Assembly: GCA_007570785.1 (NCBI GenBank) | Contig: ML660213.1 | Coordinates: 1,115,181-1,179,180 of the forward strand | DNA: 64,000 nt | Source: Antilocapra americana | Taxonomy: Eukaryota; Chordata; Mammalia; Artiodactyla; Antilocapridae | Direction of reading: 5' to 3' | Shown here: piece after piece, positions 10,995 through 21,069 of the stretch | How the letters are laid out: every line of letters starts with the position of its first letter | How positions within the stretch are numbered: position 1 is the stretch's first letter | Notes under the pieces: generated by a model | Databases searched by the model: none | What the model was told of the DNA's origin: nothing | Seen by the model: only the letters and a program-made list of their open reading frames with translations | Translations under genes and position numbers: made by a program

Positions 10995-13199
10995 GTTAAC
11001 ATACAATAATAACGTGCTATGATATTAACAGAATGGAGGAGATAAACCACATACATATCTCAAGGTATGCATTAGAAATTAATAGTAGTATCCATTCAAG
11101 ATTTCTTTAAATCTCTCAAAAAAATAAGAATATAAGGGATCTTCAGTCTGTTAAAGGCCATCCATGAAAACTTATAGGTAATGTTATATTTAGCAATCAA
11201 TGTAGACTCACTGAACAGCCAATATACAAGACATCTTATCAATATGCAACATAATTGTATTTCAACACACTAGCAATAAAATAATTGGAAAATACAATCT
11301 AAAAATAGATATAATTTACAATAACTTTTTAAATGTCTACACTGAAAACTAGGAAAGAATGCTGAGAAAAACTGGTATAAATAGATATTTATTTGGTACT
11401 CAGGTACCGAATGCTGTTAAGATGTCCATTCTTTTCCCATGTTCTCTATAGATTTAATGCAATCAAATGATCAGGACTTTTTTTTTAGAAATTGACAGGT
11501 TGATTTGAAAATTTATATGGAAATTCAAGGTATCTAGATCTTGTTCTACAAAGCAAGAGCCGAGTTGAAGAATTTACACCATCACCTGATGTCAAGAGTC
11601 GCTATAATAATACAGTATTCAAGACAGTCTGGGATTGTCATAGGATGGACAGATAAAAATCAATGGAACACAACAGAAAGCTCATAAAGAGATCTTCACA
11701 TATAACCTCAGTTGGTATTTGAGAAAAGCAGCAAAACAACAGAGAAAGCAGTATCTTCTTAACAGCACTGAAATAAACAAATATACTAATATGAAAAAAA
11801 ATGAAAACAACCCTTCCTGATTCAACACACAAAAGGCAATTTATATTAGACCATGAACCTAAACATAAATAGGTAAGAACCATAAACCTTCTAAAAAACA
11901 TTTTGAAGGGTATTTTCACAACCTTGCAGTTGACAAAGCATACTTTAAACAAGACTATAGAAGCTCTAACCATAAAATAAAAAAATTATAAACTGGATCT
12001 TACCAAACTTTAAAAGTTATGTTCATGAAAAGATACTATTTTAAAAAATTGGGAGGCATGAGTTAGGAAAAAAATATTTATAACACATAGCTGACAAAGA
12101 ATGTGAATATAAATATATAAAGAATTTTTTTAGCCAACAAGTTTTTAAAAGTGAAAAACTTGGCAAAATTCTTAAGCACTCAGTTTGCAAAAGAAAATAA
12201 ATGGTCACTATATCCTGAAAAGATGCTCAAAATCATTAATTGTCAGCAAAATGAAAAGTAAAACCTCAAGAAGACACCATGTCACAAACTATAGGATAGT
12301 TAAAATCAAATGACATTATCAAATTTGGAGCCACCAGAATTCTCACATACTGTTACTGGTAGAGATGAAAAATGGGAAAATGTCATCTTTTTATAAAGTT
12401 ACACATACACTTTCCCTATCATCCAGAAATCCCAACCCTAGCTACTTACTGAAAAGACATGAAAACGTATATCCACAGAAATATTTGTACAGGAATTTTC
12501 AAAGGAAGCTTTATTCATACTAGCCACAAATGCAAACAGCCCAAATGTTTATCAACAGGAGATTGAATAAAGTAGAGTACAGTAATACAATGGGAGACTC
12601 CTTACCAATTAAAAGGAACAAATCACAGATACACAGTACAACGCCGTCGTTGTTGTAGTTGTTGTTTAGTTGCTAAATCACGTGCAACTCTTAGCGACTT
12701 CATGGGCTGTAGCTTGTCAGGCTCCTCTGTCCATGGGATCTCCCGGGAAAGAATACTGGAGGGGGTCACCGTCTCCTTCTCCAGGGGATCTTCCTGACCC
12801 AGGGATCAAACCCACGTCTTCTGCATTGGCAGGTGGGCTCCTGATCACTGAGCCACTGTACAACACTGAATGATGTCAGAAAATACTACGTTGAGTGAAA
12901 GAAGCTTAACACAAAAGAGCACAAAATACATGGTTATAATTCTATGAAAGCTAAGAACATCTAAGGTAACAGAGATGTCATACAGTTCCTCTGAGGTTGT
13001 GAGTAGGAGGCAGGCTACAAACTGACTGCAAAGGAGCAAGGGATAATGTTCTGGAATGGTGAGCAGATTTTACATGTTTCGAGGTGATGGTCACATGGAT
13101 ATACATAACTGTCAAAACACAACAAACCAAAAAAATAATAATAAAACACACAAACCAAATACTTTAGGTTATATTATAAATACCTGAATTTAAAAAGTA
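10995..13199 (+). mobile_element. Old L1 (L1M-type) ORF2 and 3' UTR
   Basis: Diverged L1 ORF2 sequence in sense orientation. Blocks resemble the L1 ORF2 3' half: agaatggaggagataaaccac, ggccatccatgaaaactta, cacactagcaataaaataattgg, acagtattcaagacagtctgggattgtcataggatggac, aagatgctcaaaatcattaattgtcagcaaaatgaaaa, gacaccatgtcacaaac. It then runs into a 3' UTR after the SINE at 12645-12857. There is no open frame of useful length. Some upstream sequence before the Bov-tA at 10780 may also belong to it. Confidence 0.8.
12645..12857 (-). mobile_element. Bov-tA SINE inserted in old L1
   Basis: Reverse-oriented Bov-tA with tail gttgtttagttgctaaatcacg at the left and the head, cactgagccac, at the right. 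A short target duplication gtacaac is visible at 12636-12642 and 12858-12864. L1 sequence continues on both sides. Confidence 0.9.
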
Positions 13200-13224
13200 A
13201 TATATATATATATATAATATATAA
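13200..13224. repeat. (TA)n microsatellite
   Basis: An alternating TA run with one interruption, directly at the 3' end of the old L1. Confidence 0.9.
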
Positions 13225-13654
13225 AGGGAAATAGCACATCTTCCATTGATCCTCCTATGAGGTTCTTAGCACAGTTCTAGACACTTAATATAACAAAGCT
13301 TAGCATGGTTTCTGCCGAAACTGATAACCAAAATATTTTACTACAATATTATCTTAGAAGTGGTACCTTATTCCAAGAAGTGGGCTCATGTGTAATAAAA
13401 ACAAACAAATAAAACACTGAATGGAAGGACAGAGGTCAGAGATCCAACCACCAACCACATTCCCTTTATAATTTACAATTCCCTTTACAAGAGACCACAT
13501 TCCCTTTGGTCTCTTGTATAATGAGATCATCACCCACATCTCATACAGAAACTCTTACGAAGAAGAAAAGAGAGTTCAAAGTAAGTGAACGTGTTATGAA
13601 AAACTTTAAGGTTCTGGAAAAGGGTTTGGAATCATGATGATAAACTACCACCAA
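13225..13654. other. Unassigned stretch with a perfect inverted repeat
   Basis: No repeat family or gene is recognised. Perfect 11-bp arms tacaagagacc (13486-13496) and ggtctcttgta (13508-13518) flank an 11-base loop. Three copies of attcccttt occur within 13458-13507. Confidence 0.5.
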
Positions 13655-13869
13655 GCGCAGCTTCCCAGGTGGCTCAATGCTAAGGAACCCTCCTGCCAAT
13701 GCAGAAGACACAGGTGACTTGAGTTCAATCCCTAGGTCTGGGAGGTCCCCTGGAGCAATCAGCAACTCATCCCAGTGTTCTTGCCTGCAGAATTCCATAG
13801 ACACAGGAGCCTGGTGGGCTCCAGCCCCCGGGGTCGCACAGAGTCAGACACGGCTGAGCACACACGTGG
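13655..13869 (+). mobile_element. Bov-tA SINE
   Basis: Head cttcccaggtggctcaatgc; body ggtctgggaggtcccctggag; tail cgcacagagtcagacacggc. A probable short target duplication caccaa lies at 13649-13654 and 13870-13875. It has several lineage-specific substitutions. Confidence 0.88.
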
Positions 13870-13875
13870 CACCAA

Positions 13876-14680
13876 ATCTATCATCAAGGAGGCGACTGTG
13901 GTTTTGTTTTGTTCCAGGCTGTAAGGGCCTGAAAGAAGCAGGAGTTAAAGTGTTGCCTTTCAAAGATACAACTGAGCTTGCGATCCAACCTGACATGCTT
14001 TATTTGGGAATGGACATCTTTAATCTGCTCCTGGCATCAGTGCTAGGCAAACTGTAGAGAGAAACAAGCTCCCAGCCGGCCTCTCAGATGAACAGGGAAA
14101 TTCGATCTTGACAAGAAAGAAAAGTTGGAAGAACAAACAGGCCCAACAGGATTCCTGATTGTTCAGGAGACAGTCTCTGTGCCGAGCACAGTGAAGGAAA
14201 TTACATTTTTTTGGTGAACTTGCCCATTTTTTTAAATCACATTCCTCATCCACAGGGAGTATTAGAACCCTTCCACATTAAGTTTTTATAATCTGGGCCA
14301 TTTGTGACTTGCACATACGTAGTATAAATTAAATCCCCTTGTTTTACTTTCTTCAATAAATCACAGAAAGGAAGCCTTTGTATATTTTCCATTTTAAATT
14401 ACTTTATCCAAATCTATCTGAAGATTTTATTCAATTATCATTTGACTGAATACTATTCTGCAATACATATAACTGGGATGACGTCTCAGAAAGAATGATG
14501 CTAAGAAAAAGTGTGGGAGAAATCACGGAACTCTTCTCTGATATAGCTTTACACAGAGAATGATCTGGAAAAAAACAAGCAAAAAAAAAACCAAAACACC
14601 ACCAGAGCAAAAACCTAGGTCTGTAAAAAGTTCTGTGGGAAAGAAAGTCAAGAGAAATGGCCTCCTCAATCTCTCTGTTC
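13876..14680. other. Unassigned stretch with weak exon-like frame
   Basis: No repeat family is recognised. After a pyrimidine-containing tract and an AG at 13916-13917, a frame stays open to a stop ending at 14057. The peptide contains KEAGVKVLPFKDTTELAI, which I cannot assign. Codon use is unremarkable and the evidence for an exon is weak. Confidence 0.3.
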
Positions 14681-14695
14681 ATAAGCAAAGGGGTA

Positions 14696-15017
14696 GGGTT
14701 GCCCTGATGGCGCAGTGGTAAAGAATACGCCTGCCACGCAGGGGTCAAGGGCTCAATCTTCAATTCAGGAAGATCCTGCATGGTACAGGGCAACTAAGCC
14801 CATGCATCGCAACTATTGAGGCTGTGCTCTAGAGCCCAGGGGCTTCAACTACTGAAGCCCACACACCCTAGGGCCCATGATCTGCAACAAAGAAGCCACC
14901 ACAATGAGAAGGTTGTACATCACAACTGTGCAACCTAGCCCTTGCTCTCTGCAACTTGAGAAAAAGCCAGCACGGCGACAAAGACCTTAAACAGTCATAA
15001 ATAAATACAATACAATT
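14696..15017 (+). mobile_element. CHR-type SINE
   Basis: CHR SINE with head gggttgccctgatggcgcag, blocks gcaactaagcccatgc and agccaccacaatgagaagg, and a tail ataaataaatacaatacaa. It is flanked by a 15-bp target duplication with one mismatch: ataagcaaaggggta (14681-14695) and ataagcgaaggggta (15018-15032). Confidence 0.95.
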
Positions 15018-15042
15018 ATAAGCGAAGGGGTAACACAAATAT

Positions 15043-16477
15043 TGTTACCAGTTAAGCTATTTCAAATCCTGAAAGATGATGCTGTGAAAGTGCTGCACTC
15101 AATATGCCAGCAAATTGGGAAAGCTCAGCAATGGCCACAGGACTGGAAAAGGTCAGGTTTCATTCCAATTCCAAAGAAAGGCAATGCCAAAGAATGCTCG
15201 AACTACCGCACAATTGCATTCACCTTACATGCTAGTAAAGTGATGCTCAAAATTCTCCAACCCAGGCTTCAGCAACACGTGAACCATGATATTCCAGATG
15301 TTCAAGCTGGTTTTAGAGAAGGCAGAGGAACCAGAGATCAAATTGCCAACATCCACTGGATCATCAAAAAAGCAAGAGAGTTCCAGAAAAACATCTATTT
15401 CTGCTTTATTGACTATGCCAAAGCCTTTGACTGTGTGGATTACATTAAACTGTGGAAAATTCTGAAAGATATGGGAATATCAGACCATATGACCTGTCTC
15501 TTGAGAAACCTGTATGCAGGTCAGGAAGCAACAGTTAGAACTGGACATGGAACAACAGATTGGTTCCAAATAGTAAAAGGAGTACGTCAAGGCTGTATAT
15601 TGTCACTCTGCTGATTTAACTTGTATGCAGAGTACATCATGAGAAACGCTGGGCTGGAGGAAGCACAAGCTGGAATCAAAATTGCCAGGAGAAATATCAA
15701 TAACCTCAGATATGCAGACAATAATGCCCTGATGGCAGAAATTGAAAAGGAACTAAAAAGCCCCTTGATGAAAGTGAAAGAGGAGAATGAAAAAGTTGGC
15801 TTAAAGCTCAACTTTCATAAAACTAAGATCATGGCATCTGGTCCCACCACTTCATGGCAAATAGATGGGGAAACAGTGTCAGACTTTATTTTGGGGGTCT
15901 CTAAAATCACTGCAGATGGTGATTGCAGCCATGAAATTAAAAGATGCTTACTCCTTGGAAGGAAGGTTATGAGTAACCTAGACAGCATATTAAAAAGCAG
16001 AGACATTACTTTGCCAACAAAGGTCCATCTAGTCAAGGCTATGGTTTTTCCAGTAGTCATGTATGGATGTGAGAGTTGGACAGTGAAGAAAGCTGAGGGC
16101 CGAAGAATTGATGCTTTTGAACTGTGGTGTTGGAGAAGACTCTTGAGCGCCCCTTGGACTGCAAGGAGACCCAACCAGTCCATCCTAAAGGAGATAAGTC
16201 CTGGCTGTTCATTGGTAGGACTGATGTTGAAGCTGAAACTCCAATACTTTGGCCACCTCATGCAAAGAGTGGACTCATTGGAAAAGACCCTGATGCTGGG
16301 AAGGATTGGGGGCAGGAGGAGAAGGGGACGACAGAGGATGAGATGGCTGGATGGCATCACCAACTCGATGGACATGAGTTTGGGTGGACTCCGGGAGTTG
16401 GTGATGGACAGGGAGGCCTGGCTGTGCTGCCATTCATGGGGTTGCAAAGAGTCGGACACGACTGAGCAACTGAACTG
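15043..16477 (+). mobile_element. BovB LINE, 1435 bp, best-preserved copy, type 1
   Basis: A 5'-truncated BovB that starts inside the reverse-transcriptase region and runs to a complete 3' end. A perfect 11-bp target duplication aacacaaatat lies at 15032-15042 and 16478-16488. The left duplication overlaps by one base the right target duplication of the CHR SINE next to it, so BovB landed exactly at that SINE's edge, after it. The low number of frame defects suggests it is among the younger BovB copies here. Confidence 0.97.
15043..16477 (+). pseudogene. BovB reverse transcriptase, partial, one nonsense codon
   Basis: RTE-clade reverse transcriptase, which in an active element copies the LINE RNA into DNA at the insertion site. 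The frame is the same on both sides of one stop codon, TGA at 15612-15614, where the context SLC-stop-FNLYAE suggests a leucine codon TTA changed to TGA. Before the stop, motif A (FIDYAKAFD, about residues 122-130 of the fragment) and motif B (KGVRQGCILS, 179-188) are intact. After it, the catalytic box reads YADN (15711-15722) where the copy at 4615-5528 has YADD. The C-terminal block ([20 protein letters not shown]) is present. The endonuclease domain and N-terminal half are missing, so this is a dead fragment. There is no real start codon; the frame simply opens at the insertion junction. Confidence 0.95.
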
Positions 16478-16488
16478 AACACAAATAT

Positions 16489-16798
16489 GAGATGCTGGGA
16501 CCAGTCCTGTAACGAAGCTAATCTGAACATGGAAACTTTTTTTAAAACACTCGTTAATATCACACTTGGAGAAATGTTGAATTATTTCACATGGACCTGA
16601 ATCTGTGATGCACTGTGTAACTCTGTGACTAATGATCTTGAAGTTTCTATTTAAAGAGGAAACTTGGAAGGTGGGCTCAAAGTCCCATCAGAAACTTCAC
16701 CATTAATTTTGCAGAAACAACTAATTCATCATTTGATTCTAACTTCCCTGGAGTTTTTTTCCCAGGTTAGAAAGAGAAAATGACAAGAGCAAGAATAG
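16489..16798. other. Unassigned spacer between BovB and LTR
   Basis: About 310 bases with no recognised repeat or frame. Confidence 0.4.
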
Positions 16799-17410
16799 TG
16801 AGAGAGTCAATTCCTAGGCAGGCTGATGTGAAGTCCGGGGTCCCTGAGGAGGAGAGAGGGGTCTGGGGCTCTCAAGGAGGAGGAAAGGACATATGTCTTT
16901 TTTTTCCTCTGCATTCCTTAGTCTTAGTCACATAAAATGTTTTATTCTTTATAAAACATTTTTTTCTGGTGATTACACAACAAACAACTCTGAACTAAGG
17001 ATTATATAACAACAATGTATCCTGCTTGAGGACAGTCTCTCCTTCTGACTAATCCTGATCTCTTAAAATGTATATTATGGGAGTGGGTCTGGTAAGATCC
17101 TTGTTAGTTCTAATCCTGTCATCTTAAAATGTAAATTATGGGAGTGGGTCTAAGAAGATCTTTACAACCTTGAGACATTCTTTTGATTTATTTTAATAAC
17201 CAATTTTAAAAGTATATACTTCCCTCGCTAAGACCAGCCAGGTGGGGAGGGGGCACTTCCCCTTCTGATGTCTGTCAGAAGCTTGCTGTCCCTTTTTATA
17301 CTTTAATAAAACTGTGCTACACAAAAGCTCTTGAGTGATCAAGCCAGGTCCCTGGTCCTGAAGCTAAATCTTCCCCTTCAGAGATCAGGAATCCAAGACC
17401 ATTCACAGCA
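16799..17410 (+). mobile_element. Solo LTR of a ruminant endogenous retrovirus, copy A
   Basis: Homologous to the reverse-oriented LTR at 61313-61802. Shared blocks are gagagagtcaattcctaggcag, ggattatataacaa, aatgtatcctgcttgaggacagtctct, attatgggagtgggtct, gatgtctgtcagaagcttgctgtccct, and ataaaact (poly-A signal region) followed by cacaaaagctcttgag. No internal viral genes are adjacent, so it is a solo LTR. It differs from the other copy by an extra ~80-bp segment (about 16919-16998) and a 61-bp tandem duplication (17049-17170). The 3' boundary is approximate. Confidence 0.82.
17049..17170 (+). repeat. 61-bp tandem duplication in LTR U3
   Basis: Two diverged units with period 61 (17049-17109 and 17110-17170), both containing aaaatgta-attatgggagtgggtct. 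The other LTR copy (61313-61802, reversed) has a single unit. Duplicated U3 segments in retroviral LTRs often hold enhancer sites; whether these do is unknown. Confidence 0.85.
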
Positions 17411-17595
17411 AGCTAGGAAAACAGCTTGGCTCTTATTTGGGATTTAGACCATCAACAATAAAGTGAAGGTTATATTTACAGACACAAGTGCTTCCTGCAT
17501 ATGGACACTCAGCCTTTGAGAAAGGAAAGACATGTTTTCCCTGAGCTCTTTGTGACCTTGAGCAAGGAATTTTACCTTATTTATCCTAGATTGTT

Positions 17596-17784
17596 GGGCT
17601 TCTCTGGTGACTCAGATAGTAAAGAATCTGCCTGTGATGCAGGAGACCTGGGTTTGATCCCTGGGTCAGGAAGACCCCTTGGAGAAGGGAATCCAGAGTT
17701 CTTGCCTGGAGAATTCCTTGGATAGTCCATGGGATCACAAAGAGCCACACACGACTGAGCAACTAACACTTTCACTCTCACTCA
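17596..17784 (+). mobile_element. Bov-tA SINE
   Basis: Head gggcttctctggtgactcag; B-box region ggtttgatccctgggtcagg; tail cacacgactgagcaactaac followed by a cactttcactctcactc end. No clear target duplication was found. Confidence 0.92.
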
Positions 17785-17859
17785 TGTCAACTACAACTTG
17801 GCACTTACCAAGGGCCTTGCCAACGACTGAACAACAAAGGAGTTTGCCATCTGCCTCTT

Positions 17860-18277
17860 TGGAGACGGAAGCCCATGGAGCTATAGCAGTTGGCCTTCAA
17901 CGATTCCTGAGGGACTTCAGGGTGGAGGGAGGCACTCTGTGCTCCAGGGAATCCGGTGAGACAGGTCTTTAGATGGTTGGGTGTTTTTAGGAACATATTT
18001 TATTATCTCAATCCTTGTATCTCCTCCCATCTAGAGAAGCACTAAATCCCTCCATGGTGCCATCAGACCCTCATGACAAACAAAAACCTTTTGTAAAATG
18101 AATGTTTCATGGCACTGAACTCCCCCTTCACCAAAACTTATATATTGACTTTCCCCCACTGCCGCTTTGGAGCAGTCTCTCAGAGATATCTGAGATGCTG
18201 CCTCCCGGGCTGCAGTCCTCATTTTTCCCCAAATAAAATTCAAAACTCTCAAGTTATACAGCTTTTTTTAGTTGACA
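17860..18277 (+). mobile_element. Solo LTR, ruminant endogenous retrovirus
   Basis: The sequence from cttgtatctcctcccatctag through actgaactcccccttcacc, cagtctctcagagatatctgagatgctgcctcccgggctgcagtcctc, aataaaa and a tail ending agttgaca fits the R/U5 region of a ruminant ERV LTR. It shares the short ctgcagtcctca-type block with the LTRs at 6.3 and 19.7 kb. The 5' boundary is uncertain; no internal genes flank it. Confidence 0.65.
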
Positions 18278-18934
18278 CTCACATGCAAAAGACAATCGAT
18301 AATATCTACCCTAGCAAACAAGGTCTGCAGTGGGGACAATATTCAAGAGAAAGCATTATTTAAAAGGGTTTTGAAAAACGCAAAATGCTGTCAAATGTGA
18401 GGTATAATTAAAGTATAAATTTCAAAGGCAGAAGAGCTAGGCACCTTGTAGAGAGGGTCAGAGTCCAGGAACGATTGGCAATTTTCCCGGTAAGTACATA
18501 ATTGCTGCTCAATGTCTAGCACAGGCTTTCTCTTAACCCCTTGGGATACAGCTGGAGATGTTTGGTTTGGAGGCTGCTGAAATGGCCAGCAGCTGAGAAA
18601 TGCACAGTTTTTACCTTCTTCAGGCTTAAATCAATCAGAAGCTCCCTGACCTTCCAGGATTGCCAAGAAAACTAAAGGTTTTCGTTGAACCAAATCATTC
18701 ATGTGTGTGTTAATAGGAGAGACACTGATAATTTCAGTAAAAGCATGTTACATTTTTGCATATAGAAAAGTAGGGTATCTACTCTCTAGATACTGCTCAA
18801 CATAGTGAAATCTCTCAGCATAGTAAAGATAATCTTTTTGCAATATTTAAATTTTGTAATATTTGTAATATTTAAATTTTATAATATTTGCAATATTTAA
18901 ATTACAAATTGTAAACTTTTGTAACATTTAAATT
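18278..18934. other. Unassigned AT-rich stretch
   Basis: No gene or repeat family is recognised apart from a local tandem repeat at 18840-18914. Confidence 0.4.
18840..18914. repeat. 25-bp AT-rich tandem repeat, about three copies
   Basis: The block g(c/t)aatatttaaatttt recurs at 18840, 18865 and 18890, giving a period of 25. A fourth degenerate echo (gtaacatttaaatt) follows near 18920. Confidence 0.8.
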
Positions 18935-18946
18935 CAAATGGCTAAT

Positions 18947-19148
18947 AAGTGAAGTGAAGTGAAAGTCACTCAGTCGTGTACTACTCTTTGTGACCCTATG
19001 GGCTACACAGTCCATGGAATTCTCCAGGCCAGAATACTAGAGTGGGTAGCCCATCCCTTCTCCAGTGGATCTTCACTACCCAGGAATCTAAGCCAGAGTC
19101 TCCTGCATTGCAGGCAGATCCTTTACCAACTAAGCTACCAGGGAAGCC
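18947..19148 (-). mobile_element. Bov-tA SINE
   Basis: Reverse-oriented copy, with tail gtgaaagtcactcagtcgtg at the left and head accagggaagcc at the right. A perfect 12-bp target duplication caaatggctaat lies at 18935-18946 and 19149-19160. Confidence 0.95.
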
Positions 19149-19187
19149 CAAATGGCTAATCAAACTACCCTAAATATACTGACACCA

Positions 19188-19400
19188 GGCTTCCCAGGTG
19201 GTGCTAGGGGTAAAGAATCTGACTGCCAGTGAAGGAGATGCAGGAGATACGAGTTCGATTCCTAGGTCAGGAAGATGCCCTGGAGATGGACTGGCATGCC
19301 ACTGATATATCCTTGCCTGGAAAATTCCACGGGCAGAGGAGCCTGCTGGGCCACAATCCATGGGGCTGCAAAGAGTCTAACGCAACTGAACACAAACACA
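19188..19400 (+). mobile_element. Bov-tA SINE
   Basis: Head ggcttcccaggtggtgctag; body taggtcaggaagatgccctgg; tail ggggctgcaaagagtctaac. It lies about 40 bp from the oppositely oriented copy at 18947-19148, forming an inverted SINE pair. Confidence 0.9.
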
Positions 19401-19718
19401 GTTACACCTGCAGAAGTTTTCTTTTTGCTTTCCTTCATCCTTTTTTCTCTCCTTCTGTTCTGTGCCTTGCTCCAATATAGCCCCAGTCTCTTCATCCCCC
19501 ACAGGACCACCTCCGGAAAGTTGATGTGTAATCAAAGAATGGAGTTACTTCATGGCAGATCATTCTAAATGTTATATGTAGACACTCCAGTTTCAGAAAC
19601 TTCCTCCTTGGAAAACTCTTATGGGCTCTTTCTCCTCTCTAGGTCACTCTGAACTCCGGCTCTTCTTTCTCCTCCAAGCTTCTCCCGGAAATAAAGTAAA
19701 CAGTTTGTGAATAAAAAA
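19401..19718. other. Unassigned, pyrimidine-rich spacer
   Basis: A C/T-rich segment precedes the LTR. Part of it may be upstream LTR sequence that I could not align. Confidence 0.35.
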
Positions 19719-20192
19719 TGTCGTCTGCCGTATCAGTAAACAGAGGATGCTGCAGCCATCAAGCTATCCCATTTCAGCCGCCCCCAGATGGTGAGTCCTG
19801 AGAGAACTCAGGATGGACGCAGAAGGCCAGCCATCAAACCATCAGCCACGGTAGCCACAGCCCCAGTGGTACACCCTGGGTTGACACGAGATGGGAAAAC
19901 AAGGGGTACTGGCCCCAGAGAGCTGAGGTGCATATTTAAGGAATGATCTGTGTATCTTTCCATACATAGAAAAGTGCTAAATTCGTTAACTTGAGATGCC
20001 TGGTTTTCTTTAATAAATAGTAATCTTTTGATATTCTGACCACCTGGTTTTTAACAAACCCCTGGGAGCCTCCCTTACGTACTCAGAGCAGAGCTCCCTG
20101 AGAAGCTATCTCCTGGTCTTGCAGTCCTCAGAAATTCTACCAAGTAAAATACAATTCTCAGCTTTTAGGTTCTGCTTTTTTTTTTTTTTTCA
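19719..20192 (+). mobile_element. Solo LTR, same family as 6306-6949
   Basis: Starts TG and ends CA after a T-run (20176-20190). It shares many blocks with the LTR at 6306-6949 (see that entry), including agaaaagtgctaaattcgttaacttgagatg and cctcccttacgt. No flanking viral coding sequence is present. Confidence 0.75.
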
Positions 20193-20588
20193 GTCGACAA
20201 ATTTATATTTTAGCATTAATAAGAATTATAATCTATTATAATTTACAATAAGGATTACAGTCTGGAAGAAAGTACAGTTTAAACATTACTCAATTTTTCT
20301 CAGAAGAGAGATGAAAACTGTGGAATGCAGACTTAGGGAAGATGCCATAGCCTCTACCTTCTGAAGCTTATGAATGAGCTACAAGTAAATCAAAGGGTAA
20401 AATCGGAAGAAATCGGCCTTTGTTAAAGGACACTCTTCTCTTTGGAGTAAAATTAGACCTCCATATGATTTGTATGTGGACAAGAAAGGACTGAATTTCT
20501 TTCTAGAATAAGGTAGGAACAAAGTTCTACTGTATAAAGCTGGGTGGTCGATAAATGTGTGTTCATTTTATTATTCATATATGTTCAT
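20193..20588. other. Unassigned AT-rich stretch
   Basis: No repeat family or gene is recognised. Confidence 0.4.
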
Positions 20589-20749
20589 GTTGCTGTTCAG
20601 TTATTCAGTCGTGGCCGGCTCTTTGCAACCCCATGGACTGCAGCATGCCAGTCTTCCCTGTCCTTCACTATCTCCCAGAGCGTGCCCAAACTCATGTCCA
20701 CTGAGTCAGTGATGCCATCCAACCACCTCATCCTCTGTCGTCCCCTCTC
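20589..20749 (-). mobile_element. BovB LINE 3' end, type 2
   Basis: Only the last ~160 bp of BovB, reversed: gttgctgttcagttattcag through cactatctcccagagcg and atcctctgtcgtcccc. The cactatctccc block marks it as type 2. Confidence 0.88.
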
Positions 20750-20826
20750 CCCCATACACATATTCCATTTTGATTCACCACAAGTTCATGTTCCGAAAAG
20801 CCAAGCCATTGTTGCCAAACTTAAAA

Positions 20827-21033
20827 AAGCGTTAGTCACTCAGTTGTGTCTGACCCTTTGAGACTCCGTGGACTGTAGCTCACCAGGCTCCTCTGTCCAT
20901 AGGATTCCCAGGCAAGAATATTGGAGTAGGTTGCTATTTCCTTCTCCAGGGGACCTTCCTGACCCAGGGATCAAACCCGGGTTACCTGCATTGCAGGCAG
21001 ATTCTTGACCATCTGAACCACCAGGGAAGCCCT
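20827..21033 (-). mobile_element. Bov-tA SINE
   Basis: Reverse-oriented copy from gttagtcactcagttgtgtc to accaccagggaagccc. A 10-bp target duplication aaacttaaaa lies at 20817-20826 and 21034-21043. Confidence 0.95.
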
Positions 21034-21069
21034 AAACTTAAAACAAGCAAAAGCTAAAAAAAAAAAAAA

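Noticed and set aside
13918..14057. Possible terminal exon after an AG at 13916-13917
   Set aside because: The pyrimidine tract is weak, the peptide is unrecognised and no neighbouring exon can be found.
15815..16459. The 214-codon minus-strand frame as an independent gene
   Set aside because: It lies exactly antisense to the BovB reverse transcriptase and recurs in other BovB copies. It is reported as a finding, not as a gene.
18840..18935. CRISPR-like array
   Set aside because: The iterations are AT-rich, directly adjacent at a 25-bp period with no unique spacers, in a vertebrate genome.
16799..20192. A complete provirus made from the LTRs at 16.8, 17.9 and 19.7 kb
   Set aside because: The LTRs belong to different families, are separated by SINEs and unique sequence, and no gag, pol or env-like sequence lies between them.
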